A stretch of DNA of 7,575 bases from an uncultured Alcaligenaceae bacterium (lineage in GTDB: Bacteria; Pseudomonadota; Gammaproteobacteria; Burkholderiales; Burkholderiaceae_B). Numbering within the stretch: position 1 is the first letter of the stretch; the number at the start of each line of letters is the position of its first letter. Both the position numbers and the translations under genes were made by a program. The notes beneath the pieces were generated by a model. That model worked only from the letters and a program-made list of their open reading frames with translations, made no database searches and was not told the origin of the DNA. The DNA is taken from NCBI GenBank assembly GCA_937897265.1, contig CALCPT010000590.1, forward strand, positions 1-7,575, read 5' to 3'. Below, one piece after another: positions 1 to 6,761 of the stretch.

Positions 1-189
<189 letters not shown>

Positions 190-200
190 TTATTGTTTGT

Positions 201-926
201 TTAAGATGCTTTTTTAGCGTTCGTTTTTGTTGGAGCTCTGGGGCTAGCCTTTGTTGAAGATTTTTTCGCTGCCCTCGCCCGTTTCACTGGCGCCTGACCA
301 GCCGGTGGCGTAGGTTTTAACGCCATGCTGGCCGCAGTCGCAGCCGCGACCTGACCAAATTGCTGCTGCAACATGTCCCACCAGGCCTTTGCGGCAGGGG
401 CCGTGGCGGCGCTGGCTGCATCGCCCTGCGTTGCCTGCGCCGTGCTACTAGCGTTCGCATCGCGTTCGGCTGAAGCTTGGGGCTGGGCCTCAGGCGCAGC
501 TTGTGTTTGCGGATTCGACTGAGGCTGTGCAGGTGCCGTGGGCCAACCACTCAGCCAGCTTGGTGGCACCGACTGGGCGTTTGACCCTTGAGCGTTGGCG
601 GCGCCCGCTGAGCCGGCCGCCATAAACGACTTAAGGGTCGCGATGGTGGCCAGTTGCACCTCCATTCCCTGGATCGTACTGCTCAGCATCGAAAGGTTTA
701 ACTTAAGCCAGTTTTCAACCGACTTAAGCTCGGCAATCTTGCGCTCAAGTTCTTCTGGGTTCATTGGCGGGCTTAAACCAAGCCCGCCGGACATTCCGGC
801 AGGCCCACCCAAGCCGGCAAATGCCTGGCGCATCATCTCAAGACTAGCAAGCAAAGGGTTTGTTGCGGCGTCACCACTTTGACCAAACCCGGGCAGCACA
901 AAAGGATTAGAAGGGCTTGCACTCAT
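201..926 (-). CDS. phaM: PhaM-like polyhydroxyalkanoate granule / nucleoid-associated protein
   Basis: This 241-residue protein resembles PhaM, the Ralstonia eutropha protein that activates PHB synthase PhaC and tethers PHB granules to the nucleoid. The diagnostic part is residues 55-103, a predicted amphipathic helical segment (MNPEELERKIAELKSVENWL, then LNLSMLSSTIQGMEVQLATI). Before it is a Gly/Pro/Met-rich N-terminus (about 10-54). After it comes an Ala/Gln/Pro low-complexity linker (about 105-178), a short helix with a Trp pair (181-201, AWWDMLQQQFGQ), and a basic Lys/Ala/Ser/Pro tail (214-241) like the histone-H1-type DNA-binding tail of PhaM. There is no signal peptide or membrane segment, so it should be cytoplasmic. 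The ATG at 926 has AAGG seven bases upstream. No PHA synthase gene is in the window, so a role in PHB storage is inferred from family resemblance. It could instead be a more general phasin-like protein. Confidence 0.8.
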   Translation of the reverse strand: MSASPSNPFVLPGFGQSGDAATNPLLASLEMMRQAFAGLGGPAGMSGGLGLSPPMNPEELERKIAELKSVENWLKLNLSMLSSTIQGMEVQLATIATLKSFMAAGSAGAANAQGSNAQSVPPSWLSGWPTAPAQPQSNPQTQAAPEAQPQASAERDANASSTAQATQGDAASAATAPAAKAWWDMLQQQFGQVAAATAASMALKPTPPAGQAPVKRARAAKKSSTKASPRAPTKTNAKKAS

Positions 927-1055
927 AATGAGCCTTTTTGTAGGGAGTTATACCTAGATATTACTCGCATCTGCTAGGGTTCTGACAGTTCGAAAACATC
1001 CCAAATAAATGGCTAAGCGCCGTTTCGCGCCCCCATATTCTGTGACAATATCGTT
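927..1055. other. Divergent intergenic region between the PhaM-like and DUF3717 genes
   Basis: These 129 bp must carry the promoters of both flanking genes, which face away from each other. For the minus-strand gene, AT-rich hexamers (TATAAC and TAATAT on the minus strand, about 948-962) could be -10 elements, but neither has a convincing -35 partner. For the plus-strand gene, TGT-GACAAT at 1041-1049 looks like a weak extended -10. I see no operator-like inverted repeat and no RNA gene here. Confidence 0.4.
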
Positions 1056-1286
1056 ATGCCAACATTATTGACTCTGACCGAACTCGAATCCGCCATCAAT
1101 TTTTGGCGCCAGCGCAGCCCTTCTGTAGGAGAAGAGCTACGCCTGTGTCCCGAAGCCTCAAGCCTGGCGACGCCCTATGCGTTGATGATCATCGAGCGGC
1201 GCAAACAAATCGAGGTCGCCGAGCTGTCTGAGCGGGCTCAGGCGGCCATCGCAGGATGGCACGCGTCTTTAGGCGCGCCCGACTAA
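1056..1286 (+). CDS. DUF3717 family small protein of unknown function
   Basis: The gene encodes a 76-residue soluble protein that I recognise as DUF3717, a family of short proteins from Burkholderiales. The hallmark is the N-terminal block TLTELESAINFWRQRSPS (residues 6-23), followed by GEELRLCPEAS and the helix LATPYALMIIERR (37-49). The second half (50-72) is a predicted helix ending in AAIAGWHASL. There is no signal peptide, membrane segment or catalytic motif, and the function is unknown. The ATG at 1056 places the family motif at its usual distance from the N-terminus. No Shine-Dalgarno sequence precedes it; a weak extended -10 (1041-1049) lies so close that the transcript could begin at or near the start codon. 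It converges on sco, with only 9 bp between the two stop codons. The family call is confident and any role is not. Confidence 0.8.
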   Translation: MPTLLTLTELESAINFWRQRSPSVGEELRLCPEASSLATPYALMIIERRKQIEVAELSERAQAAIAGWHASLGAPD

Positions 1287-1295
1287 CAGCGCGGG

Positions 1296-1874
1296 CTAGC
1301 GCAACAGCAGTTGAATATCGTGCGCGATCGCAGCCGCACCAATGTTGTTACTCAATAGCACGCGGGATTCTCCCTGCGCATCCATGAGATAAAACGACGC
1401 ACTGTGGTCCATCGAATAATTACCCTGCGCACCGGCTGTTTTTGCGTAATACACCTTAAAAGACGCAGCAGTTTTCTTAACCTGCTCAGAGGTACCAGTC
1501 AGACCTAAAAAGTCGGGATTAAAGCCTGAGACATACGCACGCAAAACGTCTTGCGTGTCTCGCTCTGGATCAACCGTGATGAGTACTACCTGAACACGCT
1601 TAGCGTCTTTACCCAGCAACTTCATCACTTGGGTCAGTTCGGCCAACGAACTGGGGCAAACATCCGGGCATTGGGTGAATCCAAATAGCACAAGGCTCAC
1701 CTTGCCTTTTAACGCCTCAAGCGTATAGGCCTTGCCATCTGTACCGGTTAAAGCAAGATCTTTACCCAACCGCGTGCCCGTAATATCGCTGCCTTTGAAT
1801 TGAGGCGTGGCGTCTTTACAACCCGCCAATAGCACCAACAACACACTAGCCAAGGCTGCAAAAAACATACGCAT
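1296..1874 (-). CDS. sco: SCO1/SenC copper chaperone lipoprotein for the CuA site
   Basis: From the ATG at 1874 the protein has 192 residues. Residues 3-19 form a lipoprotein signal ending in LLAGC, so Cys19 is the predicted lipidated residue anchoring it to the outer face of the inner membrane. The thioredoxin-like fold follows, with all copper-binding elements of the SCO1/SenC family: FTQCPDVCPSSL gives Cys69 and Cys73 (CxxxC), and MDHSASFYLMD gives His157. The family transfers copper to, or reduces the thiols of, the CuA centre in oxidase subunit II. It is the last gene of the surf1-ctaA-ctaB operon and starts 14 bp after the ctaB stop. An in-frame TTG at 1913 would overlap ctaB and place 13 extra residues before the signal sequence, so I prefer the ATG; a second ATG at 1868 is also possible. 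Neither has a strong ribosome binding site. Confidence 0.92.
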   Translation of the reverse strand: MRMFFAALASVLLVLLAGCKDATPQFKGSDITGTRLGKDLALTGTDGKAYTLEALKGKVSLVLFGFTQCPDVCPSSLAELTQVMKLLGKDAKRVQVVLITVDPERDTQDVLRAYVSGFNPDFLGLTGTSEQVKKTAASFKVYYAKTAGAQGNYSMDHSASFYLMDAQGESRVLLSNNIGAAAIAHDIQLLLR

Positions 1875-1888
1875 CGCTGGATGACGGT

Positions 1889-2785
1889 TCAACGTGGCAC
1901 CATAATCAACCAATGGTCGGCGAGCAGTGCTGCAAACAACAACGATAAATACAGAATTGAAAAACGAAAAAGTTTGCGCGATAGCTCGTCGCTATAGGCA
2001 CGATAAAGCTTGTAGGCATAGTGCACAAACATCAAGCCCAAGATCACCGCAGCAATCAAATACAGCCAGCCGCTCATCCCCACAACATAAGGCAACAGTG
2101 TCGTAGCCAACAATGCAATGCTATAGAGCAAGATATGCAGGCGGGTGAACTGCTGGCCATGCGTGATCGGTAGCATGGGCAAACCAGAGTTTGCGTAGTC
2201 GTTCGTACGATAGAGCGCTAACGCCCAAAAATGTGGGGGAGTCCAGATAAAAATAATCAAGACCAACAGCCAAGCCTCGGCAGGCACTGAGTCGGCAACA
2301 GCGGCCCAACCTAACGCGGGAGGCATCGCGCCCGACAAGCCACCAATCACAATATTTTGAGGTGTTCGTGGTTTTAGGATGATCGTGTAAATCACCGCGT
2401 ACCCCACAAACGTGGCAAAGGTCAGCCACATCGTTAAGGGATTCACCCAACGATACAGCACCACCATCCCGACTCCACCCAACAACCCAGACAACGCCAA
2501 GACCTGACCGGTTGAGATCGAGCCGGTTGCGGTAGCACGACGTGACGTACGAAGCATGCGCGCATCGACTTGTTGCTCAATCAAACAATTCATGGCGAAG
2601 GCTGCCGCCGCCAATAACCAAATTCCGAGGGTAGCGGCCAACACACGCTTGGCGTCGGGTAGCTCGGGGGTTGCCAAGAACATGCCAATCACGGCGCAAA
2701 ATACCGCTAATTGCGTGACTCGCGGCTTGGTCAGCACAAGGTATTGGCGCAGGAGGCCTGGCGAAGCGGCGGTCGTGCTAGTCAT
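1889..2785 (-). CDS. ctaB: Heme O synthase (protoheme IX farnesyltransferase)
   Basis: This 298-residue polytopic inner-membrane protein of the UbiA/COX10 superfamily transfers a farnesyl group from farnesyl diphosphate to heme b, making heme O, the precursor of heme A. The first Asp-rich prenyl-diphosphate/Mg site is [12 protein letters not shown] (N66, E70, D74). The loop [20 protein letters not shown] follows at about 138-157. The second conserved loop is [18 protein letters not shown] (181-198), with SGLPMLPIT after it. Roughly nine hydrophobic segments and the length fit the family. The start is taken at the ATG at 2785, ten bases after the ctaA stop. A TTG two codons upstream (2791) is an alternative and would change only two residues. 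There is no clear Shine-Dalgarno sequence, so translation may depend on coupling to ctaA. ctaA immediately upstream uses its product. Confidence 0.95.
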   Translation of the reverse strand: MTSTTAASPGLLRQYLVLTKPRVTQLAVFCAVIGMFLATPELPDAKRVLAATLGIWLLAAAAFAMNCLIEQQVDARMLRTSRRATATGSISTGQVLALSGLLGGVGMVVLYRWVNPLTMWLTFATFVGYAVIYTIILKPRTPQNIVIGGLSGAMPPALGWAAVADSVPAEAWLLVLIIFIWTPPHFWALALYRTNDYANSGLPMLPITHGQQFTRLHILLYSIALLATTLLPYVVGMSGWLYLIAAVILGLMFVHYAYKLYRAYSDELSRKLFRFSILYLSLLFAALLADHWLIMVPR

Positions 2786-2795
2786 GGTCAAAGTT

Positions 2796-3854
2796 TTAAT
2801 GAGAGTGTGTACCCGATTGTACCGACAAGCGCTGAGGTTGCGCTTTCACCAACCGGGTCAGTAACGTAACCACACCCAACACCAAGCCTGCGGCGCCGCC
2901 GTTATGTAAGACAGCAATCACTAAGGGCCACTGAAAGAAGATCGTTGTGAGACCTGTCAGTAACTGCGCACATAACAAACCGAGCACAAGCGTTGCCGGG
3001 CTACGTAAGGCCGCGTCGGCTCGCAAGCGCCACGCCAGCCAACCCCAAAAGGCGAACACAAGCCAAGCCACATTTCGGTGAACCCAATGAATTGCCATGA
3101 GTGCTGTCTGTGAAATCATCTCACCGTTGGGCATCTCACCCAGGCCACGTACCAGAGCAAAGCCGTTAGCAGCATCCATGGGCGGCCACCAGCTTCCGTG
3201 GCAAGTGGGAAAGTCCATGCAGGCTAAGGCTGCGTAGTTGGTGCTCACCCAGCCCCCCAGCGCTATTTGTACAAACAGTAACAATAGCCCTAAGCAGGCC
3301 CAGCCAAGGTAGCGCTGTGCCCAATCCGACACCGGTTGATGCGGACGTTCGCGCGCCGCAAGCCAGGTCATCAGCGCTAGCAACGTCATGCCGCCTAGCA
3401 AGTGGGCTGTTACCACGAGTGGCATCAATTGATGCGTGACGGTCCACGCCCCAAAGGCACCTTGTAAACATACCGCCGCCAAGGTGACAAAGGCCAGCGC
3501 GGGTGAATCGCCGAGCTTGGTTCGATAGCGCCAGGCCATCCAGCAGATTGCAATGATCAACAGACCAAGGAGTCCGCCCACGTAGCGATGAATCATCTCA
3601 ATCCAGGCCTTGGGTAGGGTCACTGGCCCCTCTGGCATGACTTGCGCAGCCTCACGGATCGATTGCAACGCCCCGATCGGAGTCACGCTGCCATAACAAC
3701 CCGGCCAGTCAGGGCAACCCAAACCTGAGTCGGTGAGCCGCACAAAGGCGCCAAACATAATGAGATCGAGGGTAAGAAACCAAGTCAAAAATAGCAGTCT
3801 TTGATAACGCCGTCGCGTCGCGACAAACGCCTGCGCCTCAGTTGCCTGCACCAT
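2796..3854 (-). CDS. ctaA: Heme A synthase (COX15/CtaA)
   Basis: The 352-residue integral membrane enzyme oxidises the C8 methyl of heme O to a formyl group, yielding heme A for the aa3 oxidase. Two homologous four-helix halves are visible. The first has [21 protein letters not shown] (residues 35-55, with the Cys47/Cys53 pair), His89 in [11 protein letters not shown] and His151 in [10 protein letters not shown]. The second has the cysteine pair 212/218 in [10 protein letters not shown], His256/His259 in [11 protein letters not shown] and His317 in VLHNGGAAG. Paired histidines in the helices are the heme-binding positions in this family, and the loop cysteine pairs are typical. The ATG overlaps the stop of the preceding SCO-like gene by one base (TGATG), which suggests translational coupling. 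It is followed directly by ctaB, so both heme A biosynthesis steps are made together. Confidence 0.95.
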   Translation of the reverse strand: MVQATEAQAFVATRRRYQRLLFLTWFLTLDLIMFGAFVRLTDSGLGCPDWPGCYGSVTPIGALQSIREAAQVMPEGPVTLPKAWIEMIHRYVGGLLGLLIIAICWMAWRYRTKLGDSPALAFVTLAAVCLQGAFGAWTVTHQLMPLVVTAHLLGGMTLLALMTWLAARERPHQPVSDWAQRYLGWACLGLLLLFVQIALGGWVSTNYAALACMDFPTCHGSWWPPMDAANGFALVRGLGEMPNGEMISQTALMAIHWVHRNVAWLVFAFWGWLAWRLRADAALRSPATLVLGLLCAQLLTGLTTIFFQWPLVIAVLHNGGAAGLVLGVVTLLTRLVKAQPQRLSVQSGTHSH

Positions 3855-4504
3855 CAGCCGATCCTCGAGTGATAGACAAGCTTGCTGATATCTTTACGCA
3901 CTTTCTCGGGTTCAGCGTTGGCGGGATACTGCAAGATCAGATTGGCGTGGGGATCAATGATCCACATCGGCTCGGCCAACGCCGTTGCGGCAGTCTGCGT
4001 GGACGTTGCAGTAACAGGCGCACCTGTCGTAGTGGAATCTTTCAGTAAATACGCCTGAAGTTGCTCAGGTTTGACGCGCAAAATAATCGTGCCTTTATAG
4101 GCCTCTAGCACCCGTTCGGGCACAGGTGCGTCATCGGTGATAAACCAGACTCTTGCCAAGCGCTCAACGTTTTTACCTTGACTCGCATGCGAGTTACGCA
4201 GAATGAACAGCTTACGGGCGCACGCATCTTGGCAGTCGCCACCATCCGCCGTCACGAGTAGCCACTTGCCCTTTAACGACGCGACATCAAAGGGCTTACC
4301 GTCAAGAGTCGTAGCCTGCAGAGCGTCGCGCGCGGGGATCGGTCTCTGTGGCTCGATCAGCGTGCCGTAGGCCACACTACCATCGGGTCGATACTGTGGA
4401 TTGAAATAGGCAAACACGGCGGCCAGAACCGGTGAAAGGCTGAGTAAAACGATCAACACCAGCGGGGTGCGTGACCTAGGGCGAGGTGAAGCGGGCTTCG
4501 TCAT
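3854..4504 (-). CDS. Membrane-anchored SCO-like thioredoxin-fold protein, cox cluster
   Basis: This 216-residue protein has a short basic N-terminus, one membrane anchor (residues 14-33, PLVLIVLLSLSPVLAAVFAY) and a periplasmic domain that resembles a diverged SCO/thioredoxin fold. In LDGKPFDVASLKGKWLLVTA (67-86) the strand pattern matches SCO1, and GDCQDACARKLFIL follows with Cys91 and Cys95 in CxxxC spacing. At the place where SCO proteins carry the copper-ligand His (eight residues before a conserved Asp, here Asp184 in MWIIDPHANL) this protein has Leu176. It therefore keeps the dithiol but not the full copper site, which suggests thiol-disulfide exchange rather than copper storage; that is inference. 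Comparable genes sit next to surf1 in many Burkholderiales and are usually called hypothetical. It starts 24 bp after surf1, with GGA near the ATG, and overlaps ctaA by one base. Confidence 0.75.
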   Translation of the reverse strand: MTKPASPRPRSRTPLVLIVLLSLSPVLAAVFAYFNPQYRPDGSVAYGTLIEPQRPIPARDALQATTLDGKPFDVASLKGKWLLVTADGGDCQDACARKLFILRNSHASQGKNVERLARVWFITDDAPVPERVLEAYKGTIILRVKPEQLQAYLLKDSTTTGAPVTATSTQTAATALAEPMWIIDPHANLILQYPANAEPEKVRKDISKLVYHSRIG

Positions 4505-4528
4505 GCTGTTCCATCAAAAAGATAAGGG

Positions 4529-5314
4529 CTAACGATTGCGTTTCTTGCGCCAAACTAAAGCAAGCAAAGCGATCAAGCAAATCGTGGCAAATCCAAACCA
4601 TTGCATGGCGTAGCCAACGTTTTTGTCAGCGTCCACAGAAGGTTCGGGCCATACGCGTATCAAACCATCATTTGTGGCGCTTGTCTGTAACAACACCACG
4701 GGTATTAAATTTAATCCCGTGTACTGAGACAACTGTTCAACCGATAAGTTCTGCAGTCTAGGCAATTGCCCAGTATCAACGAGTTCAGCGGCCTCATGAC
4801 TGGGGGGTTGGGTGCCAAAGGTCAGCCCAGGGCTAGCAACGTTGCCTGAGTTCCACAGTTCAAACAAGCGAGGCACATGTATGGTGAGTTCGCCCTGTAT
4901 GTTTTGTAGTTGCCCCGGTGTATGAACCACAGGCGCCCGTTGATCGCCAATTGGCCTTGCCAACCATCCTCTTAGCACTAGGACAGCGCGGCCATCGGCC
5001 ATCTCTAAGGGCGTAGCTAACCACAGGCCGGGTCGCCCTTCTAGATTCCGATTGTCGAGCAACACACTAAATTCGCCACGCCAACGACCTTGGGCCTGGG
5101 CAGGGGTCCAGTTTTTAAAGTGGCTCTGTTGCGCAGGTGAAGCATTGAGGTTAACCGGTGCAGCCTGACGCCCCGACTGGATGTCGGCTGCGATGGCTTG
5201 CCTTTGCTTGGCGCGCTCGAGTTGCCAAAAACCCAACATGACACAGGCCCCGCCCACGATGGCTAGCAGCACCAGTGCGAGCACGATTCGTTTATTGGAT
5301 AGCGGTGACGACAT
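4529..5314 (-). CDS. surf1: SURF1 family cytochrome oxidase assembly protein
   Basis: The 261-residue protein has the SURF1 topology: an N-terminal membrane helix (residues 9-29), a periplasmic domain, and a C-terminal helix (233-255). Family motifs include LGFWQLERAKQRQ (27-39), the strand block DNRNLEGRPGLWLATPLE (87-104) with VLVLRGWLARP (111-121), and VGYAMQWFGFATI before the last helix. SURF1 assists insertion of heme A into oxidase subunit I in the inner membrane. The usual motif at the second helix begins with His three residues before the Tyr (HxxYxxxWF/Y); here that residue is Asn232. The ATG at 5314 is preceded by AGGAA about a dozen bases upstream. It is the first gene of the surf1 to sco operon. 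A 35-bp divergent gap separates it from the DUF2909 gene, so its promoter probably reaches into that gene. Confidence 0.92.
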   Translation of the reverse strand: MSSPLSNKRIVLALVLLAIVGGACVMLGFWQLERAKQRQAIAADIQSGRQAAPVNLNASPAQQSHFKNWTPAQAQGRWRGEFSVLLDNRNLEGRPGLWLATPLEMADGRAVLVLRGWLARPIGDQRAPVVHTPGQLQNIQGELTIHVPRLFELWNSGNVASPGLTFGTQPPSHEAAELVDTGQLPRLQNLSVEQLSQYTGLNLIPVVLLQTSATNDGLIRVWPEPSVDADKNVGYAMQWFGFATICLIALLALVWRKKRNR

Positions 5315-5317
5315 GTC

Positions 5318-5326
5318 TGCGATAAT
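5318..5326 (+). promoter_or_regulatory. Candidate extended -10 promoter for the DUF2909 gene
   Basis: TGCGATAAT matches an extended -10 element (TGn followed by five of six bases of TATAAT). Transcription would begin near 5333, leaving a leader of about 17 bases that contains the GGAGG ribosome binding site. The nearest -35-like hexamer, TTGGAT at 5295-5300, is 20 bases away, which is longer than ideal. It overlaps the start region of surf1. This is a sequence match only. Confidence 0.35.
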
Positions 5327-5339
5327 TCCTGTTTTGGAT

Positions 5340-5344
5340 GGAGG
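5340..5344 (+). promoter_or_regulatory. Strong Shine-Dalgarno site setting the DUF2909 start
   Basis: GGAGG lies five bases before the ATG at 5350. It overlaps the G of an in-frame ATG at 5338, so that earlier ATG cannot be served by it. This decides the start in favour of 5350. Confidence 0.75.
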
Positions 5345-5349
5345 GCGTC

Positions 5350-5553
5350 ATGCGAATAATGGTGATACTGGCCTTTATCGGTATTTTGGGCAGTCTGGCC
5401 TCAGCCTTGTTTTACCTGATGCGAGACAAAGGCGGGTCGAGTAAAACGGTCAACGCCTTGACCCTTCGAATTGGGTTGTCCGTTGCATTATTTCTGTTTC
5501 TGTTGTTTTCGTACTGGATGGGCTGGGTCGAAACAACAGGTTTTCAGCGCTAG
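5350..5553 (+). CDS. DUF2909 twin transmembrane protein
   Basis: This is a 67-residue protein consisting almost entirely of two membrane helices (residues 1-20 and about 40-58). They are joined by a short polar loop with the family-like stretch YLMRDKGGSSKTVNALTLR, and the protein ends in SYWMGWVETTG. I recognise it as DUF2909, a family repeatedly found beside the aa3 oxidase genes of betaproteobacteria and often in this same opposite orientation between ctaE and surf1. Its function is not known; a part in oxidase assembly or stability is inferred from the neighbourhood only. The ATG at 5350 is chosen over the one at 5338 because of the GGAGG five bases upstream and because family members begin at this point. 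It is transcribed convergently with ctaE, and the shared terminator begins 16 bp after its stop codon. Confidence 0.82.
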   Translation: MRIMVILAFIGILGSLASALFYLMRDKGGSSKTVNALTLRIGLSVALFLFLLFSYWMGWVETTGFQR

Positions 5554-5569
5554 TTCAGGTGCGCCCATT

Positions 5570-5597
5570 AAAAAAGCCGGCGCTTGCCGGCTTTTTT
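5570..5597. terminator. Bidirectional intrinsic terminator between DUF2909 and ctaE
   Basis: AAAAAAGCCGGC (5570-5581), loop GCTT (5582-5585) and GCCGGCTTTTTT (5586-5597) form a perfect 12-bp stem. It has a GC core and a run of six T on each strand, so it can end transcripts from both convergent genes. It separates the ctaD-ctaE block from the surf1-sco block. Confidence 0.93.
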
Positions 5598-5624
5598 ATT
5601 TCAACAGCACCGCACCTGTTTGAA

Positions 5625-6500
5625 TTAGAACCAATACACAAACAGATATAAACCCAACCATACAACGTCAACAAAGTGCCAGTACCACGCTGCACCTTCA
5701 AAACCAAAATGATGGTCTGACCTGAAATGGCCTTTCATCATGCGAATCAAAATCACGGCCAGCATCGTTGCGCCTAACAGCACATGGAAACCGTGAAAGC
5801 CCGTCAGCATATAAAACAACGAGCCGTAGGCACCAGAGTTGAATTTCAGATTCAAATCGGTGTATGCGTGATAGTACTCAAAGCCCTGACAGCCCACGAA
5901 AATAAAGCCTAAGACAATGGTTGCGAACAACCAAAACTTCGCTTTACCCCGGTGATCGGCAATTAAAGCGTGGTGCGAAATTGTGAGCGTCACACCAGAC
6001 GTTAACAACAGAGCGGTGTTGATCGTTGGCAACCAAAATGGCCCCATCGTTTGAAACGCCTCAACAACGCCGGCTGGGCCTAAGTTTGGCCATACAGCGT
6101 TAAAGTCAGGCCACAACAACAGCTTATGGTCTAAGTCACCCAACCAAGGCAAGGTGATCGTACGTGTGTACCAGAGGGCACCAAAAAAGGCGCTAAAAAA
6201 CATGACTTCAGAAAAGATGAACCAGCTCATGCTCCAGCGGTACGACATGTCGATACGCTTGCTGTTCAACCCTGCTTCAGACTCTTGAATCGCATCACCA
6301 AACCAGTAATACAAAACGACAAACAGTCCGAGTAAGCCCGCAAGCACAGCCCACTTACCGGCATCGACGCCGTTAATCCAAGCCGACGCGCCAAGCATGA
6401 CTACCAATAGCGCGACACTGGCGCGAACTGGATGCGCCGAATCAGCGGGTACGTAGTAATACGGGGCTACGTTGCCATGCGTCGAGTGGGATGCACTCAT
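5625..6500 (-). CDS. ctaE: Cytochrome c oxidase subunit III
   Basis: From the ATG at 6500 the protein has 291 residues and seven predicted membrane helices, the standard form of subunit III of aa3 oxidases. Signature parts are SMSWFIFSEVMFFSAFFGAL (90-109, with the conserved Glu98), INTALLLTSGVTLTISHHAL (160-179), FYMLTGFHGFHVLLG (229-243) and the C-terminal GAAWYWHFVDVVWLGLYLFV (269-288). Subunit III has no metal centre; in this family it stabilises subunit I and supports proton uptake. The start is settled by GGAG five to six bases before the ATG at 6500. A TTG four codons upstream lies inside that ribosome binding site and is unlikely. The gene lies 36 bp after the DUF2970 gene and is followed by the strong terminator at 5570-5597, so it ends the structural-gene transcript. 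Confidence 0.96.
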   Translation of the reverse strand: MSASHSTHGNVAPYYYVPADSAHPVRASVALLVVMLGASAWINGVDAGKWAVLAGLLGLFVVLYYWFGDAIQESEAGLNSKRIDMSYRWSMSWFIFSEVMFFSAFFGALWYTRTITLPWLGDLDHKLLLWPDFNAVWPNLGPAGVVEAFQTMGPFWLPTINTALLLTSGVTLTISHHALIADHRGKAKFWLFATIVLGFIFVGCQGFEYYHAYTDLNLKFNSGAYGSLFYMLTGFHGFHVLLGATMLAVILIRMMKGHFRSDHHFGFEGAAWYWHFVDVVWLGLYLFVYWF

Positions 6501-6515
6501 TCTGTTCTCCAAACT

Positions 6516-6528
6516 TACACGATGTGTA
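6516..6528. repeat. Short inverted repeat in the ctaE leader
   Basis: TACAC-GAT-GTGTA is a perfect 5-bp inverted repeat with a 3-bp spacer, in the 36-bp gap just before the ctaE ribosome binding site. It could be a small operator half-site pair or a weak RNA hairpin, but arms this short also occur by chance. Confidence 0.3.
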
Positions 6529-6536
6529 TATTAACT

Positions 6537-6761
6537 TTAAGTAAGAAAAGTGATTGCCCAACCAGCAATCTTAACCAAACTCACCACAAAAATAACTGCT
6601 AGTACCACTCCAGCAACAATCAAATGCACAGGATTGAGCTTCGAAATATCCTCTTGATAACCAGAACCCTTTCTCACACCAAACAGAGCCCAAAGAACCG
6701 CTTTCAGTGTTTGAAAAAAACTTAATTTTCGCTGAGCAATTTCTTTTAAGTCATCGCTCAT
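6537..6761 (-). CDS. DUF2970 single-span membrane protein of the cox cluster
   Basis: This 74-residue protein has an amphipathic N-terminal half containing SFFQTLKAVLWALFGVRKGS (residues 14-33). Then comes a short polar stretch with YQEDISKLNPVHLI (35-48) and one C-terminal membrane helix (about 46-70). The sequence is characteristic of DUF2970, a small family of proteobacteria commonly encoded between the oxidase assembly genes and subunit III. Its function is unknown; the constant neighbourhood suggests a role in aa3 oxidase assembly. The ATG at 6761 is preceded by an AGG/TGG-type weak ribosome binding site and lies only 16 bp after the stop of the 39-residue peptide gene. In related genomes ctaG usually intervenes here and is missing. 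Confidence 0.87.
   Translation of the reverse strand: MSDDLKEIAQRKLSFFQTLKAVLWALFGVRKGSGYQEDISKLNPVHLIVAGVVLAVIFVVSLVKIAGWAITFLT

Noticed and set aside
317..550. Arg/Pro-rich minus-strand frame inside the PhaM-like gene
   Set aside because: It is a frame-shifted reading of the Ala/Gln-rich linker; the composition is what a shifted GC-rich low-complexity segment gives.
595..882. Open plus-strand frame of 95 codons opposite the PhaM-like gene
   Set aside because: It is antisense to the conserved helical block of the PhaM-like protein, resembles no family, and reflects the biased codon use of the real gene.
1272..1279. GGCGCGCC palindrome near the end of DUF3717
   Set aside because: It is an isolated 8-bp GC palindrome without T tract or partner repeat, expected by chance.
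1875..1913. TTG start for sco at 1913, overlapping ctaB by 25 bp
   Set aside because: It would add 13 polar residues before a normal lipoprotein signal; the ATG at 1874 gives a standard signal and a short gap.
2121..2450. Alternative 109-codon frame within ctaB
   Set aside because: It overlaps the conserved WTPPHFW and KPRTPQN region of ctaB in another frame and has no ribosome binding site or recognisable domain.
3166..3471. Alternative 101-codon frame within ctaA
   Set aside because: It lies wholly within well-conserved heme A synthase sequence; no independent evidence for coding.
5181..5444. Plus-strand frame spanning the surf1 start and the DUF2909 start
   Set aside because: It is antisense to the SURF1 N-terminus and out of frame with the recognised DUF2909 gene, and its product is not recognisable.
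6501..6512. TTG start for ctaE at 6512
   Set aside because: The TTG is part of the TTGGAG ribosome binding site of the ATG at 6500.
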